Assembly (NCBI GenBank): GCA_963971225.1 | Contig: OZ020270.1 | Span: 65,352,932 to 65,416,931, forward strand | Reading direction: 5' to 3' | Length of the DNA: 64,000 nt | Source: Melieria omissa | Lineage: Eukaryota; Arthropoda; Insecta; Diptera; Ulidiidae | In this document: piece by piece, positions 21,441 through 33,012 of the stretch | Position numbering within the stretch: the stretch's first letter is position 1 | Layout of the letters: every line of letters begins with the position of its first letter | Position numbers and translations under genes: made by a program | The notes under the pieces: model-generated | Told to the model about the DNA's origin: nothing | Seen by the model: the letters and a program-made list of their open reading frames with translations, nothing else | Database searches by the model: none

Positions 21441-21874
21441 TGTAACGATAAGACAGTCTGTCGCTGTGCAAAGCAACCCTGCCGCTTCGCGCCGTGCTAT
21501 AATTCAATGTGGCAACGACGGCCGCGATAATAACTTTTAGTCCAATCTGGCAACGATGGTCGCGATCATCAGGGAAACCTTTAGTCCACTCGGGAATGTG
21601 CGAGAACGATCTGCGCGATGGCCGGACGGGTATAAAAGGCAGCCGGGTGCGGCGCAGCGAGTCAGTCTGGTTTTGACAAGTGAAGTTGCCACACGGAGTA
21701 ATTAAGCAAATATTTAAGTGTACGAACAGTAAAGTGTAAACTGTGAATAATAAAGTGACTGTTGGTTTATTTTATTGTCTGCGTTTAAGAAACTGAGTGT
21801 GTTTATTTTCAAATTACACAATCCAGTGATACGTAACAGCCCACTAGACGTAGTATTCGTAACAATATGTTACA
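21441..21874 (+). repeat. U5: Ty3/gypsy 3' LTR
   Basis: 434 bp, same termini and signals. Confidence 0.8.
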
Positions 21875-23797
21875 GCACTCATTTCAATCGGATGGGGAAA
21901 GGGGGCAAGGAAGGGCAGTAGTTAACTAAAACTTTGTGTTCACCACAAGTATACTTTTTTTCAAGAATTGCAAGCAGAATATGCCTCTCGATCGTTTTGG
22001 TACCAAATCGTTTTGATTCCAATTGTTCATTTACTTTTTTACGCTCTGATTTTCTGACAAGGTTTGCAAAAATGGCTGTATTGAGATAAGAAGTCAGCAG
22101 AAAGATTTTCCTTTCGTTAACGTTGCTCTACGCAAAATTTTTAGCTTTACTAAACTCAAATCTCTCAGCTGGAAATGGCAAACCTCTGAGAGTAAAAATT
22201 GCCTATTCTCAGCTGGAAATGGCAAACCTCTGAGAGTAAAAATTGCCTATGATAAAGCTCCCAACCTGCCGTTCGGAACCGGCATAAAACTGTAGGTCCC
22301 TTCCACCCGCGTACAAAATTCACACGCACAACACGGGTGGTTGCGGGAAGCTAGGCCTTAGTCTCGCGTAAGCGGGCTGTCGTGTCAATCAATTAATTAA
22401 TTAAACTCAAATCTAGTCTTCAAGAAAAATTCGCCGCTTGTACTTTTTCTAGAAGCGATCCAGATGGAATCGATAGCGATTGGTTTTTCGCTTAAGAGTA
22501 TAGTTAGATACGATATATTTATAGAACGATATATTTTCGGGTAATTTTTTGTCACCCACATATCCTGGTTATGATGAAAAGTGCTCAAAGGGGCATCTTC
22601 TTCTTGTTTACTCAGTGTGTCCTTTTCATAGGACGTACATGGCAGTTGTCACTAAACCCACGTTTCTTATATATCTCTTATGGGTGTTACCGAGCTTCAT
22701 TCTTGATTACAATCGTTACGTTCTTGGCGAGTGGTTTTGTCACCGACAGAACGAAAAATTAGTCTGCCTGTTGTGTAACTCTACAGATTATCAAGAGATT
22801 CTCCATTCGACTTATAAACACCACTCAAAATTGAAATACCAAAATATGCCTGAATATCACCAACGCTGATCCCTGTACTGCCAAAAACTCGCAAACCTTC
22901 AACATTAGTTTTGTCAGTTACTATCTTTAACATTGGTCTTCATTGCATCTTTTATTACTGATACACGACTTCAAGCATAACGAGTTTTACCAACTTTAGT
23001 TGAAATAAATTGGCTCCTACTTTTCCGTTGAGTTCAGGAGGCCCATTGATCCATAATAAGGTTTTGCCTATAAAAGCAGTTCAAAACTTTCAATCCAGTG
23101 ACGTAATTGTATGGCATTTACTGTATGTGTTGCCTTGAATTTCCATACAATTTGTATATGGGTGAAATGCCACCCGAACGTCGGCCACGTAACTTTTTTT
23201 GTAATCATCGTTATAATCAAATAATCAATGTGTTGTACATAAATTCTAAAACTTATATTGGTTTGCTGCAAATACAAGAAACCTTAATCATTTTGATAAA
23301 TATATAGGAAAGTTATAGCATCTCAAAGTTGAAAATGGGTGAAAAATCACCCGAACGACGGATTAGGATAAAAAATAATTAAACACTTATTTTTACTTTT
23401 GTGAAAAACTAAATTTAACGAGGTAAACCAAGGGTTAAATATTTGTATGGAGAAACAAAATTTTTTGGCCCGTTTGACTTCAAACTTGGTAAAAGTACTT
23501 CAAATGCGAAATAATCAAACACGTGTTTCTCAGTTTTTTTTTAAATCGACAACAAACGGTAAACTAAGGGTAAAAAGTTTGTATGGATAAGCATGATTCA
23601 ATGGGGTTTTTGTCTTCAAACTTGATTAACCCTTTCGAGACCGATTGCACACCGTGTGTGCAATGGATTTCCGAGTCTATAAGACAGTAATGTGCAATTA
23701 TCAGTTATTCTGAGTAAACTAGTCTTCGAAATAAAATTTTTCTGGAAGTAATGAAATCTGTAAAGTACAGGAAAACAAATTTGGCATTGATTTTACT
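21875..23797 (+). repeat. U5 spacer with truncated SINE
   Basis: Third unit carrying the truncated SINE (about 22164-22401). The piggyBac relic core is at about 22571-22865 on the minus strand. The 29-bp segment is present. Confidence 0.75.
22164..22401 (+). mobile_element. 5'-truncated SINE (copy carried in U5)
   Basis: Same insertion site and internal duplication as in U3 and U4. U6 lacks it, which sets the limit of the amplified block. Confidence 0.8.
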
Positions 23798-25723
23798 GTG
23801 TACAATACAAAGAAAAATAAAATTTCGCTCCTGGGGACCGTGTTCGAGTGGAACGAGGACCAGGAACAGGCTTTTGCTCGTCTGAAGGAAAAACTGTGCA
23901 GTGCCCCAATTCTGGCCTTCCCCGTGCCTGGGGAGATGTTTGTGCGGGATACAGATGCAAGCGGGAATAGTATTGGCGGTGTGATATCACAGATAATAGA
24001 CGGCCAGGAACAAGTGATAGCGTACTACAGTAGGGTTCTATCGAAACCGGAACGCAATTGCTGTGTGACACGGAGAGAACTGCTGGCGGTATTGGACTGC
24101 GTGAAACACTTCCACAAATATCTGTATGGACAAAGGTTTCGCCTGCGCACAGATCATGCAGCATTGAGATGGCTCCTGAACTTTAAAGATCCTGAAGGGC
24201 AATTGGCGCGGTGGATCGAGCGACTGCAGAGCTACGACTACACGATAGAGCATCGCAAGGGCAGTAGCCATGGAAATGCCGATGCCTTGTCACGCCGAGC
24301 GTGCAAAGTCGAATGCAGGCAATACTCGCGAGCCGAAAGCAAAGAACAGATAGTGGACGTCTGGTTGGTAAGCGTCATGCCAGAGGAAGAGTGGTCTGCG
24401 GAGAGGCTACAAAAAGACCAGTGTGAGGATGCGGATCTTGCGAAAATCGTCGAAGGCAAGGAGCAAGGCGCACGTCCAGACTGGCAGGAGATGGCCGGTA
24501 AAAGCCCGATCGCTAAGGCTTACTGGGCACAGTGGAAAAGTCTGCGGCTGAAGGAAGGCTGCCTGTACCGCGAATGGGAGAGCGCGGATGGTCGGACTAG
24601 CAACCCCCTAATGGTAGTGCCGAAATGCAGAATCAACGAGGTCATCGAGGCATACCATAACGACTCCAGTGGGAGGCACCTAGGCATCACCAAAACCGTC
24701 GCCAAAATAAAAAGACGATTCTACTGGGTAGGATGTCAGGAGTCTGTTACCGAGTGGATTAAGAGCTGCGACCGATGTTCAGCCGCGAAAGGGCCGACAA
24801 GAAGATCTCGAGGCCGCATACAGCAGTACAACGTGGGAGCGCCCTTCGAGCGGATTGCTATGAACGTCGCCGGCCCATTCCCAAGTAGTACTCAAGGCAA
24901 CAAATATGTGCTGGTGGTAATGGATTACTTCAGCAAATGGCCCGAAGTGTACCCTATTCCTAACCAGGAGGCTACTACGATCTCGGAAAAGCTGGTAAAC
25001 AACTGGGTAGCCAGGTTCGGAGTTCCGTTGGAGTTGCACTCAGATCAAGGCCGGAATTTCGAATCTGCGGTATTCAAGGAAGTGTGTGAGCTGCTGGGGA
25101 TAAAGAAAACGCGTACCACTCCTTTGCACCCACAGTCCGACGGCATGGTGGAACGCTTTAACCGGACACTGGAGGAATACCGGCGGAAAGTGGTAGGCAG
25201 GAATCAAAAGGATTGGGACACGCATATCCCCCTGTTCCTGATGGCGTATAGGTCAGCCCCGCACGACACGACATCACTCACTCCAGCCCGAGCAGTGTTC
25301 GGCACAGAGTTGCGGTTACCCGCTGACTTGAAGTTCGGGGTAGTCAGCACAACGGGAGGCGCTAAGACGGACTACGTGGTCAATAAGCGGGCGGAACTGG
25401 AGGAAATTCACCAGTTTATAAGGGGCCGCACCAAACTGGTCAGCGATAAGGCGAAAGCCAGATACGATCTACGGGCCAACTCAGCAGGGTTCCAAGAAGG
25501 CGATTTGGTATTGCTCTACAACCCGCAGCGGAGAAAAGGTTTGTCTCCGAAACTTCAAGCGTCATGGGAAGGACCGTACGAAGTCGTGACTAGGATTAAC
25601 GACGTGGTATACCGGATTCAACGTTGCAGCAATAGAGGCGCTAAGCTGAAGGTAGTCCATTTGGAGCGTCTGGCGCCTCATCACAGCGGAGCCTCGGCAC
25701 TTGTTCGGGACGAACAAGTCTAA
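23798..25723 (+). CDS. U6: fused RNase H-integrase frame, integrase Asp lost
   Basis: Open 641-codon frame; first ATG at 23936. Codon 356 is AAC (24863-24865), so the first Asp of the DD35E triad is Asn (AMNVAGP) and the integrase should be inactive. The next loop also differs (PSS for PTS). Other private changes are RRACKV, QYSRAE, AGKSPI and EYRRK (shared with U2). The RNase H key residues D53, E94, D119 and D162 remain. Confidence 0.85.
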   Translation: MYNTKKNKISLLGTVFEWNEDQEQAFARLKEKLCSAPILAFPVPGEMFVRDTDASGNSIGGVISQIIDGQEQVIAYYSRVLSKPERNCCVTRRELLAVLDCVKHFHKYLYGQRFRLRTDHAALRWLLNFKDPEGQLARWIERLQSYDYTIEHRKGSSHGNADALSRRACKVECRQYSRAESKEQIVDVWLVSVMPEEEWSAERLQKDQCEDADLAKIVEGKEQGARPDWQEMAGKSPIAKAYWAQWKSLRLKEGCLYREWESADGRTSNPLMVVPKCRINEVIEAYHNDSSGRHLGITKTVAKIKRRFYWVGCQESVTEWIKSCDRCSAAKGPTRRSRGRIQQYNVGAPFERIAMNVAGPFPSSTQGNKYVLVVMDYFSKWPEVYPIPNQEATTISEKLVNNWVARFGVPLELHSDQGRNFESAVFKEVCELLGIKKTRTTPLHPQSDGMVERFNRTLEEYRRKVVGRNQKDWDTHIPLFLMAYRSAPHDTTSLTPARAVFGTELRLPADLKFGVVSTTGGAKTDYVVNKRAELEEIHQFIRGRTKLVSDKAKARYDLRANSAGFQEGDLVLLYNPQRRKGLSPKLQASWEGPYEVVTRINDVVYRIQRCSNRGAKLKVVHLERLAPHHSGASALVRDEQV

Positions 25724-25734
25724 GTGGTGGGCAG

Positions 25735-26168
25735 TGTAACGATAAGACAGTCTGTCGCTGTGCAAAGCAACCCTGCCGCTTCGCGCCGTGCTATAATTCA
25801 ATGTGGCAACGACGGCCGCGATAATAACTTTTAGTCCAATCTGGCAACGATGGTCGCGATCATCAGGGAAACCTTTAGTCCACTCGGGAATGTGCGAGAA
25901 CGATCTGCGCGATGGCCGGACGGGTATAAAAGGCAGCCGGGTGCGGCGCAGCGAGTCAGTCTGGTTTTGACAAGTGAAGTTGCCACACGGAGTAATTAAG
26001 CAAATATTTAAGTGTACGAACAGTAAAGTGTAAACTGTGAATAATAAAGTGACTGTTGGTTTATTTTATTGTCTGCGTTTAAGAAACTGAGTGTGTTTAT
26101 TTTCAAATTGCACAATCCAGTGATACGTAACAGCCCACTAGACGTAGTATTCGTAACAATATGTTACA
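25735..26168 (+). repeat. U6: Ty3/gypsy 3' LTR
   Basis: 434 bp, same termini and signals. Confidence 0.8.
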
Positions 26169-27841
26169 GCACTCATTTCAATCGGATGGGGAAAGGGGGC
26201 AAGGAAGGGCAGTAGTTAACTAAAACTTTGTGTTCACCACAAGTATACTTTTTTTCAAGAATTGCAAGCAGAATATGCCTCTCGATCGTTTTGGTACCAA
26301 ATCGTTTTGATTCCAATTGTTCATTTACTTTTTTACGCTCTGATTTTCTGACAAGGTTTGCAAAAATGGCTGTATTGAGATAAGAAGTCAGCAGAAAGAT
26401 TTTCCTTTCGTTAACGTTGCTCTACGCAAAATTTTTAGCTTTACTAAACTCAAATCTAGTCTTCAAGAAAAATTCGCCGCTTGTACTTTTTCTAGAAGCG
26501 ATCCAGATGGAATCGATAGCGATTGGTTTTTCGCTTAAGAGTATAGTAAGATACGATATATTTATAGAACGATATATTTTCGGGTAATTTTTTGTCACCC
26601 ACATATCCTGGTTATGATGAAAAGTGCTCAAAGGGGCATCTTCTTCTTGTTTACTCAGTGTGTCCTTTTCATAGGACGTACATGGCAGTTGTCACTAAAC
26701 CCACGTTTTTTATATATCTCTTATGGGTGTTACCGAGCTTCATTCTTGATTACAATCGTTACGTTCTTGGCGAGTGGTTTTGTCACCGACAGAACGAAAA
26801 ATTGGTCTGCCTGTTGTGTAACTCTACAGATTATCAAGAGATTCTCCATTCGACTTATAAACACCACTCAAAATTGAAATACCAAAATATGCCTGAATAT
26901 CACCAACGCTGATCCCTGTACTGCCAAAAACTCGCAAACCTTCAACATTAGTTTTGTCAGTTACTATCTTTAACATTGGTCTTCATTGCATCTTTTATTA
27001 CTGATACACGACTTCAAGCATAACGAGTTTTACCAACTTTAGTTGAAATAAATTGGCTCCTACTTTTCCGTTGAGTTCAGGAGGCCCATTGATCCATAAT
27101 AAGGTTTTGCCTATAAAAGCAGTTCAAAACTTTCAATCCAGTGACGTAATTGTATGGCATTTACTGTATGTGTTGCCTTGAATTTCCATACAATTTGTAT
27201 ATGGGTGAAATGCCACCCGAACGTCGGCCACGTAACTTTTTTTGTAATCATCGTTATAATCAAATAATCAATGTGTTGTACATAAATTCTAAAACTTATA
27301 TTGGTTTGCTACAAATACAAGAAACCTTAATCATTTTGATAAATATATAGGAAAGTTATAGCATCTCAAAGTTGAAAATGGGTGAAAAATCACCCGAACG
27401 ACGGATTAGGATAAAAAATAATTAAACACCTATTTTTTACTTTTGTGAAAAACTAAATTTAACGAGGTAAACCAAGGGTTAAATATTTGTATGGAGAAAC
27501 AAAATTTTTTGGCCCGTTTGACTTCAAACTTGGTAAAAGTACTTCAAATGCGAAATAATCAAACACGTGTTTCTCAGTTTTTTTTTAAATCGACAACAAA
27601 CGGTAAACTAAGGGTAAAAAGTTTGTATGGATAAGCATGATTCAATGGGGTTTTTGTCTTCAAACTTGATTAACCCTTTCGAGACCGATTGCACACCGTG
27701 TGTGCAATGGATTTCCGAGTCTATAAGACAGTAATGTGCAATTATCAGTTATTCTGAGTAAACTAGTCTTCGAAATAAAATTTTTCTGGAAGTAATGAAA
27801 TCTGTAAAGTACAGGAAAACAAATTTGGCATTGATTTTACT
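26169..27841 (+). repeat. U6 spacer
   Basis: No SINE; the 29-bp segment is present. The piggyBac relic core is at about 26614-26908 on the minus strand, followed by hairpin pair, diverged repeats and truncated MITE as in U1. Confidence 0.75.
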
Positions 27842-29767
27842 GTGTACAATACAAAGAAAAATAAAATTTCGCTCCTGGGGACCATGTTCGAGTGGAACGA
27901 GGACCAGGAACAGGCTTTTGCTCGTCTGAAGGAAAAACTGTGCAGTGCCCCAATTCTGGCCTTCCCCGTGCCTGGGGAGATGTTTGTGCGGGATACAGAT
28001 GCAAGCGGGAATAGTATTGGCGGTGTGATATCACAGATAATAGACGGCCAGGAACAAGTGATAGCGTACTACAGTAGGGTTCTATCGAAACCGGAACGCA
28101 ATTGCTGTGTGACACGGAGAGAACTGCTGGCGGTATTGGACTGCGTGAAACACTTCCACAAATATCTGTATGGACAAAGGTTTCGCCTGCGCACAGATCA
28201 TGCGGCATTGAGATGGCTCCTGAACTTTAAGGATCCTGAAGGGCAATTGGCGCGGTGGATCGAGCGACTGCAGAGCTACGACTACACGATAGAGCATCGC
28301 AAGGGCAGTAGCCATGGAAATGCCGATGCCTTGTCACGCCGACCGTGCAAAGTCGAATGCAGGCAGTGCTCGCGGGCCGAAAGCAAAGAACAGATAGTGG
28401 ACGTCCGGTTGTTAAGCGTTATGCCAGAGGAAGAGTGGTCTGCGGAGAGGCTACAAAAAGAACAGCGTGAGGATGCGGATCTTGCGAAAATCGTCGAAGG
28501 CAAGGAGCAAGGCGCACGTCCAGACTGGCAGGAGATGGCCGGTGAAAGCCCGATCGCTAAGGCTTACTGGGCACAGTGGAAAAGTCTGCGGCTGAAGGAA
28601 GGCTGCCTGTACCGCGAATGGGAGAGCGCGGATGGTCGGACCAGAAACCCCCTAATAGTAGTGCCGAAATGCAGAATCAACGAGGTCATCGAGGCATACC
28701 ATAACGACTCCAGTGGAGGGCACCTAGGCATCACCAAAACCGTCGCCAAAATAAAAAGACGATTCTACTGGGTAGGATGTCAGGAGTCTGTTACCGAGTG
28801 GATTAAGAGCTGCGACCGATGTTCAGCTGCGAAAGGGCCGACAAGAAGATCTCGAGGCCGCATGCAGCAGTACAACGTGGGAGCGCCCTTCGAGCGGATT
28901 GCTATGGACGTCGCCGGCCCATTCCCAACTAGTACTCAAGGCAACAAATATGTGCTGGTGGTAATGGATTACTTCAGCAAATGGCCCGAAGTGTACCCTA
29001 TTCCTAACCAGGAGGCCACTACGATCTCGGAAAAGCTGGTAAACAACTGGGTAGCCAGGTTCGGAGTTCCGTTGGAGTTGCACTCAGATCAAGGCCGGAA
29101 TTTCGAATCTGCGGTATTCAAGGAAGTGTGTGAGCTGCTGGGGATAAAGAAAACGCGTACCACTCCTTTGCACCCACAGTCCGACGGCATGGTGGAACGC
29201 TTTAACCGGACACTGGAGGAATACCTGCGGAAAGTGGTAGGCAGGAATCAAAAGGATTGGGACACGCATATCCCCCTGTTCCTGATGGCGTATAGGTCAG
29301 CCCCGCACGACACGACATCACTCACTCCAGCCCGAGCAGTGTTCGGCACAGAGTTGCGGTTACCCGCTGACTTGAAGTTCGGGGTAGTCAGCACAACGGG
29401 AGGCGCTAAGACGGACGACGTGGTCAATAAGCGGGCGGAACTGGAGGAAATTCACCAGTTTATAAGGGGCCGCACCAAACTGGTCAGCGATAAGGCGAAA
29501 GCCAGATACGATCTACGGGCCAACTCAGCAGGGTTCCAAGAAGGCGATTTGGTAATGCTCTACAACCCGCAGCGGAGGAAAGGTTTGTCTCCGAAACTTC
29601 AAGCGTCATGGGAAGGACCGTACGAAGTCGTGACTAGGATTAACGACGTGGTATACCGGATTCAACGTTGCAGCAATAGAGGCGCTAAGCTGAAGGTAGT
29701 CCATTTGGAGCGTCTGGCGCCTCATCACAGCGGAGCCTCGGCACTTGTTCGGGACGAACAAGTCTAA
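27842..29767 (+). CDS. U7: fused RNase H-integrase frame with ATG at the fusion
   Basis: Open 641-codon frame. At the MITE/RNase H junction the GTG of other units is ATG (27884-27886, context ACCATGT with A at -3), which gives a 627-residue ORF starting MFEWNEDQEQ, right at the edge of the RNase H domain. All RNase H, zinc-binding and DD35E residues are kept. Haplotype is B-type (RLLSVM, KEQRED, RNPLIVV, SGGHLG) with TDDVV in the integrase C-terminal part. U8 and U9 share the ATG. Confidence 0.87.
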   Translation: MYNTKKNKISLLGTMFEWNEDQEQAFARLKEKLCSAPILAFPVPGEMFVRDTDASGNSIGGVISQIIDGQEQVIAYYSRVLSKPERNCCVTRRELLAVLDCVKHFHKYLYGQRFRLRTDHAALRWLLNFKDPEGQLARWIERLQSYDYTIEHRKGSSHGNADALSRRPCKVECRQCSRAESKEQIVDVRLLSVMPEEEWSAERLQKEQREDADLAKIVEGKEQGARPDWQEMAGESPIAKAYWAQWKSLRLKEGCLYREWESADGRTRNPLIVVPKCRINEVIEAYHNDSSGGHLGITKTVAKIKRRFYWVGCQESVTEWIKSCDRCSAAKGPTRRSRGRMQQYNVGAPFERIAMDVAGPFPTSTQGNKYVLVVMDYFSKWPEVYPIPNQEATTISEKLVNNWVARFGVPLELHSDQGRNFESAVFKEVCELLGIKKTRTTPLHPQSDGMVERFNRTLEEYLRKVVGRNQKDWDTHIPLFLMAYRSAPHDTTSLTPARAVFGTELRLPADLKFGVVSTTGGAKTDDVVNKRAELEEIHQFIRGRTKLVSDKAKARYDLRANSAGFQEGDLVMLYNPQRRKGLSPKLQASWEGPYEVVTRINDVVYRIQRCSNRGAKLKVVHLERLAPHHSGASALVRDEQV

Positions 29768-29778
29768 GTGGTGGGCAG

Positions 29779-30212
29779 TGTAACGATAAGACAGTCTGTC
29801 GCTGTGCAAAGCAACCCTGCCGCTTCGCGCCGTGCTATAATTCAATGTGGCAACGACGGCCGCGATAATAACTTTTAGTCCAATCTGGCAACGATGGTCG
29901 CGATCATCAGGGAAACCTTTAGGCCACTCGGGAATGTGCGAGAACGATCTGCGCGATGGCCGGACGGGTATAAAAGGCAGCCGGGTGCGACGCAGCGAGT
30001 CAGTCTGGTTTTGACAAGTGAAGTTGCCACACGGAGTAATTAAGCAAATATTTAAGTGTACGAACAGTAAAGTGTAAACTGTGAATAATAAAGTGACTGT
30101 TGGTTAATTTTATTGTCTGCGTTTAAGAAACTGAGTGTGTTTATTTTCAAATTGCACAATCCAGTGATACGAAACAGCCCACTAGACGTAGTATTCGTAA
30201 CAATATGTTACA
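29779..30212 (+). repeat. U7: Ty3/gypsy 3' LTR
   Basis: 434 bp, same termini and signals. Shares private changes with U8 and U9 (TTTAGGCCACTC, GGTGCGACG, GATACGAAACA). Confidence 0.8.
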
Positions 30213-31057
30213 GCACTTATTTCAATCGGATGGGGAAAGGGGGCAAGGAAGGGCAGTAGTTAACTAAAACTTTGTGTTCACCACAAGTATACTTTTTTTC
30301 AAGAATTGCAAGCAGAATATGCCTCTCGATCGTTTTGGTACCAAATCGTTTTGATTCCAATTGTTCATTTACTTTTTTACGCTCTGATTTTCTGACAAGG
30401 TTTGCAAAAATGGCTGTATTGAGATAAGAAGTCAGCAGAAAGATTTTCCTTTCGTTAACGTTGCTCTACGCAAAATTTTTAGCTTTACTAAACTCAAATC
30501 TAGTCTTCAAGAAAAATTCAGATGGAATCGATAGCGATTGGTTTTTCGCTTAAGAGTATAGTTAGATACGATATATTTATAGAACGATATATTTTCGGGT
30601 AATTTTTTGTCACCCACATATCCTGGTTATGATGAAAAGTGCTCAAAGGGGCATCTTCTTCTTGTTTACTCAGTGTGTCCTTTTCATAGGACGTACATGG
30701 CAGTTGTCACTAAACCCACGTTTCTTATATATCTCTTATGGGTGTTACCGAGCTTCATTCTTGATTACAATCGTTACGTTCTTGGCGAGTGGTTTTGTCA
30801 CCGACAGAACGAAAAATTGGTCTGCCTGTTGTGTAACTCTACAGATTATCAAGAGATTCTCCATTCGACTTATAAACACCACTCAAAATTGAAATACCAA
30901 AATATGCCTGAATATCACCAACGCTGATCCCTGTATTGCCAAAAACTCGCAAACCTTCAACATTAGTTTTGTCAGTTACTATCTTTAACATTGGTCTTCA
31001 TTAGCGTCTTTTATTACTGATACACGACTTCAAGCATAACGAGTTTTACCAACTTTA

Positions 31058-33012
31058 CTTACTTACTTAACTGGCCATAACAACCCGTTATCGGGTTACG
31101 GCCTGCCGCAAAACTTCTCTCCAGGCGCCTCTGCTTCGCGCGCGCCTTCTCCAGTTGGTCACACCAAGAGATACCAGGGCCTCTTCCACTTGGTCCTTCC
31201 ACCGGAGACACGGCCTCCCTCTTCGCCGTCGACCTCCAACCATCGCATCGAATGCCTTTTTCGCCGGAGCTTCGTCGTCCATGCGGCAGACATGACCGAG
31301 CCAGCGTAGCCGCTGGATGTTAATTCGCTGCGCTACGTCCATGTCCTTATACAGCTCATACAGCTCGTTATTGGTTCGTATGCGATAGTCGTCACCAACC
31401 CGAACAGGGCCGAAGATTTTGCGAAGCACCTTCCTCTCGAACACTCCAAGGGCCGCTATGTCGTTTCGTGTCATTGTCCATGCTTCAGCGCCATAGAGGA
31501 GCACGGGCAAGATAAGCGTCCTATAGAGTGCAAGTTTTGTCGGTCGAGAGAGGTCTCTACTTCTCAATTGCCTACCGAGACCGTAGTAGCACCTGTTGGC
31601 AAGAGTTATCCTTCGCTTTATCTCCAGACTGACATCATTGCTGCTGTTGATGGCGGTGCCAAGGTAGACGAATTCCTTGACAACTTCAAAAGCATACCTG
31701 TCGGCCTCGACGTGAGACCCTAGCCGCTGCGAGTCCCTGCGTGTAGACAGCATATACTTCGTCTTGCCCTCATTTACCACCAGACCCATTTTGGCAGATT
31801 CTCTTTCGATAGCCGCAAAGGCAGCGGTGACATCTCGCTTGTTACGTCCGATGACATCAATATCATCAGCGTAAGCAAGGAGCTGGACACTTTTGTTGAA
31901 AATTGTGCCATTACGATGTACACCGGCCTTGCGCAGAACACTCTCCATGGTGAAGTTGAAGAGGTCGCAGGACAAAGGATCGCCCTGTCTGAAACCTCGA
32001 ACGGTATCAAAGGGGTCGGAGAGGTCACTTCCAACCTTGACGGAGCTGCGCGTATTGCTCAACGTCGCTCTGCAAAGTCTAACGAGCTTTGCAGGGATAC
32101 CAAGTTCAGACAATGCGGCATATAGGCGATCCCTTATCGGGCTATCGAATGCTGCCTTGTAATCGATGAAGAGATGGTGTGTATCGATTTGGTTCTCATG
32201 GGTCTTCTCCAGGATTTGGCGTAGAGTGAATATCTGGTCGATGGTGGACTTACCAGGTCTAAAGCCGCACTGATAAGGTCCAATCAGCGCCTTGGCGAGT
32301 GGCTTTAGTCTTTCACATAATACGCTCGTCAGGACCTTGTATGCAATGGGAAGTAGGCTGATACCCCTGTAGTTGGCGCATATTGTTGGGTCGCCTTTCT
32401 TCAGCACAGGACAAAGGGCACTGAGGTTCCAATCGTTGGGCATTCGTTCCTCCAGCCATATTTTGCAAATGAGCTGATGCATGCACCCAATCAGCTCACC
32501 GCCGCCGGCCTTGAACAATTCAGCTGGTAGCCCATCCGGCCCTGCAGCTTTGTTGTTCTTGAGTCGCTGGATAGCGACCCGGACCTCGTCATGGCTGGGC
32601 GGTGGCACATCCACACCGTCGTCGTCGATTGGTGCCATCTGGACATCTTCACCACTGGCGGTATTGTTCCCTTCGTCGCCTGCGAGCAGCTTGGTGAAGT
32701 GCTCCTTCCACAACCTCAGCACACCCTGCGCATCCGTAACCAGATCCCCGTTTTCGTCTCTGCAAGAAGATGCCCCAGGCTTAAATCCTTCCGTAAGACG
32801 CTTAACTTTTTGGAAGAATTTTCGGGCGTCATTCCTGCTCCTGCACTCCTCGATTTCCTCACGCTCGCGCCTTTCTTGCTCCCGTTTCTTGCGTCTAAAA
32901 AGGCACCTCTCTTTCTTCCTCTCCTCCCGGTATTTTTCTGTCATGGCTCGCGTGGCGGCCGACTGCAGGGTCTTCTTGTATGCAGCATTCTTCACTGCAG
33001 TGGCTGCGCGAC
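31058..33012 (-). mobile_element. 5'-truncated RTE LINE, inverted
   Basis: Minus-strand copy corresponding to about 7511-9466 of the full element. It begins with the CTTACTTACTTAA tail complement. A 13-bp target-site duplication TTTACCAACTTTA flanks it (31045-31057 and 33016-33028); two to three extra bases sit at the 5' junction. 5' truncation is the usual outcome of target-primed reverse transcription. Confidence 0.9.
31088..33012 (-). pseudogene. Truncated RTE ORF: reverse transcriptase without endonuclease
   Basis: The frame is open from the 5' truncation point to the normal stop and contains the complete reverse transcriptase (NKAAGPDG, FIDYKAAFD, RQGDPLS, AYADDID) and C-terminal region. 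The endonuclease and any start are missing. A few residues differ from the full copy at 6451-9435 (for example VGSDLSD for VGNDLSD, DDIDV for DDIDI, KKAFD for KKVFD), so the two are close relatives. Confidence 0.88.
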
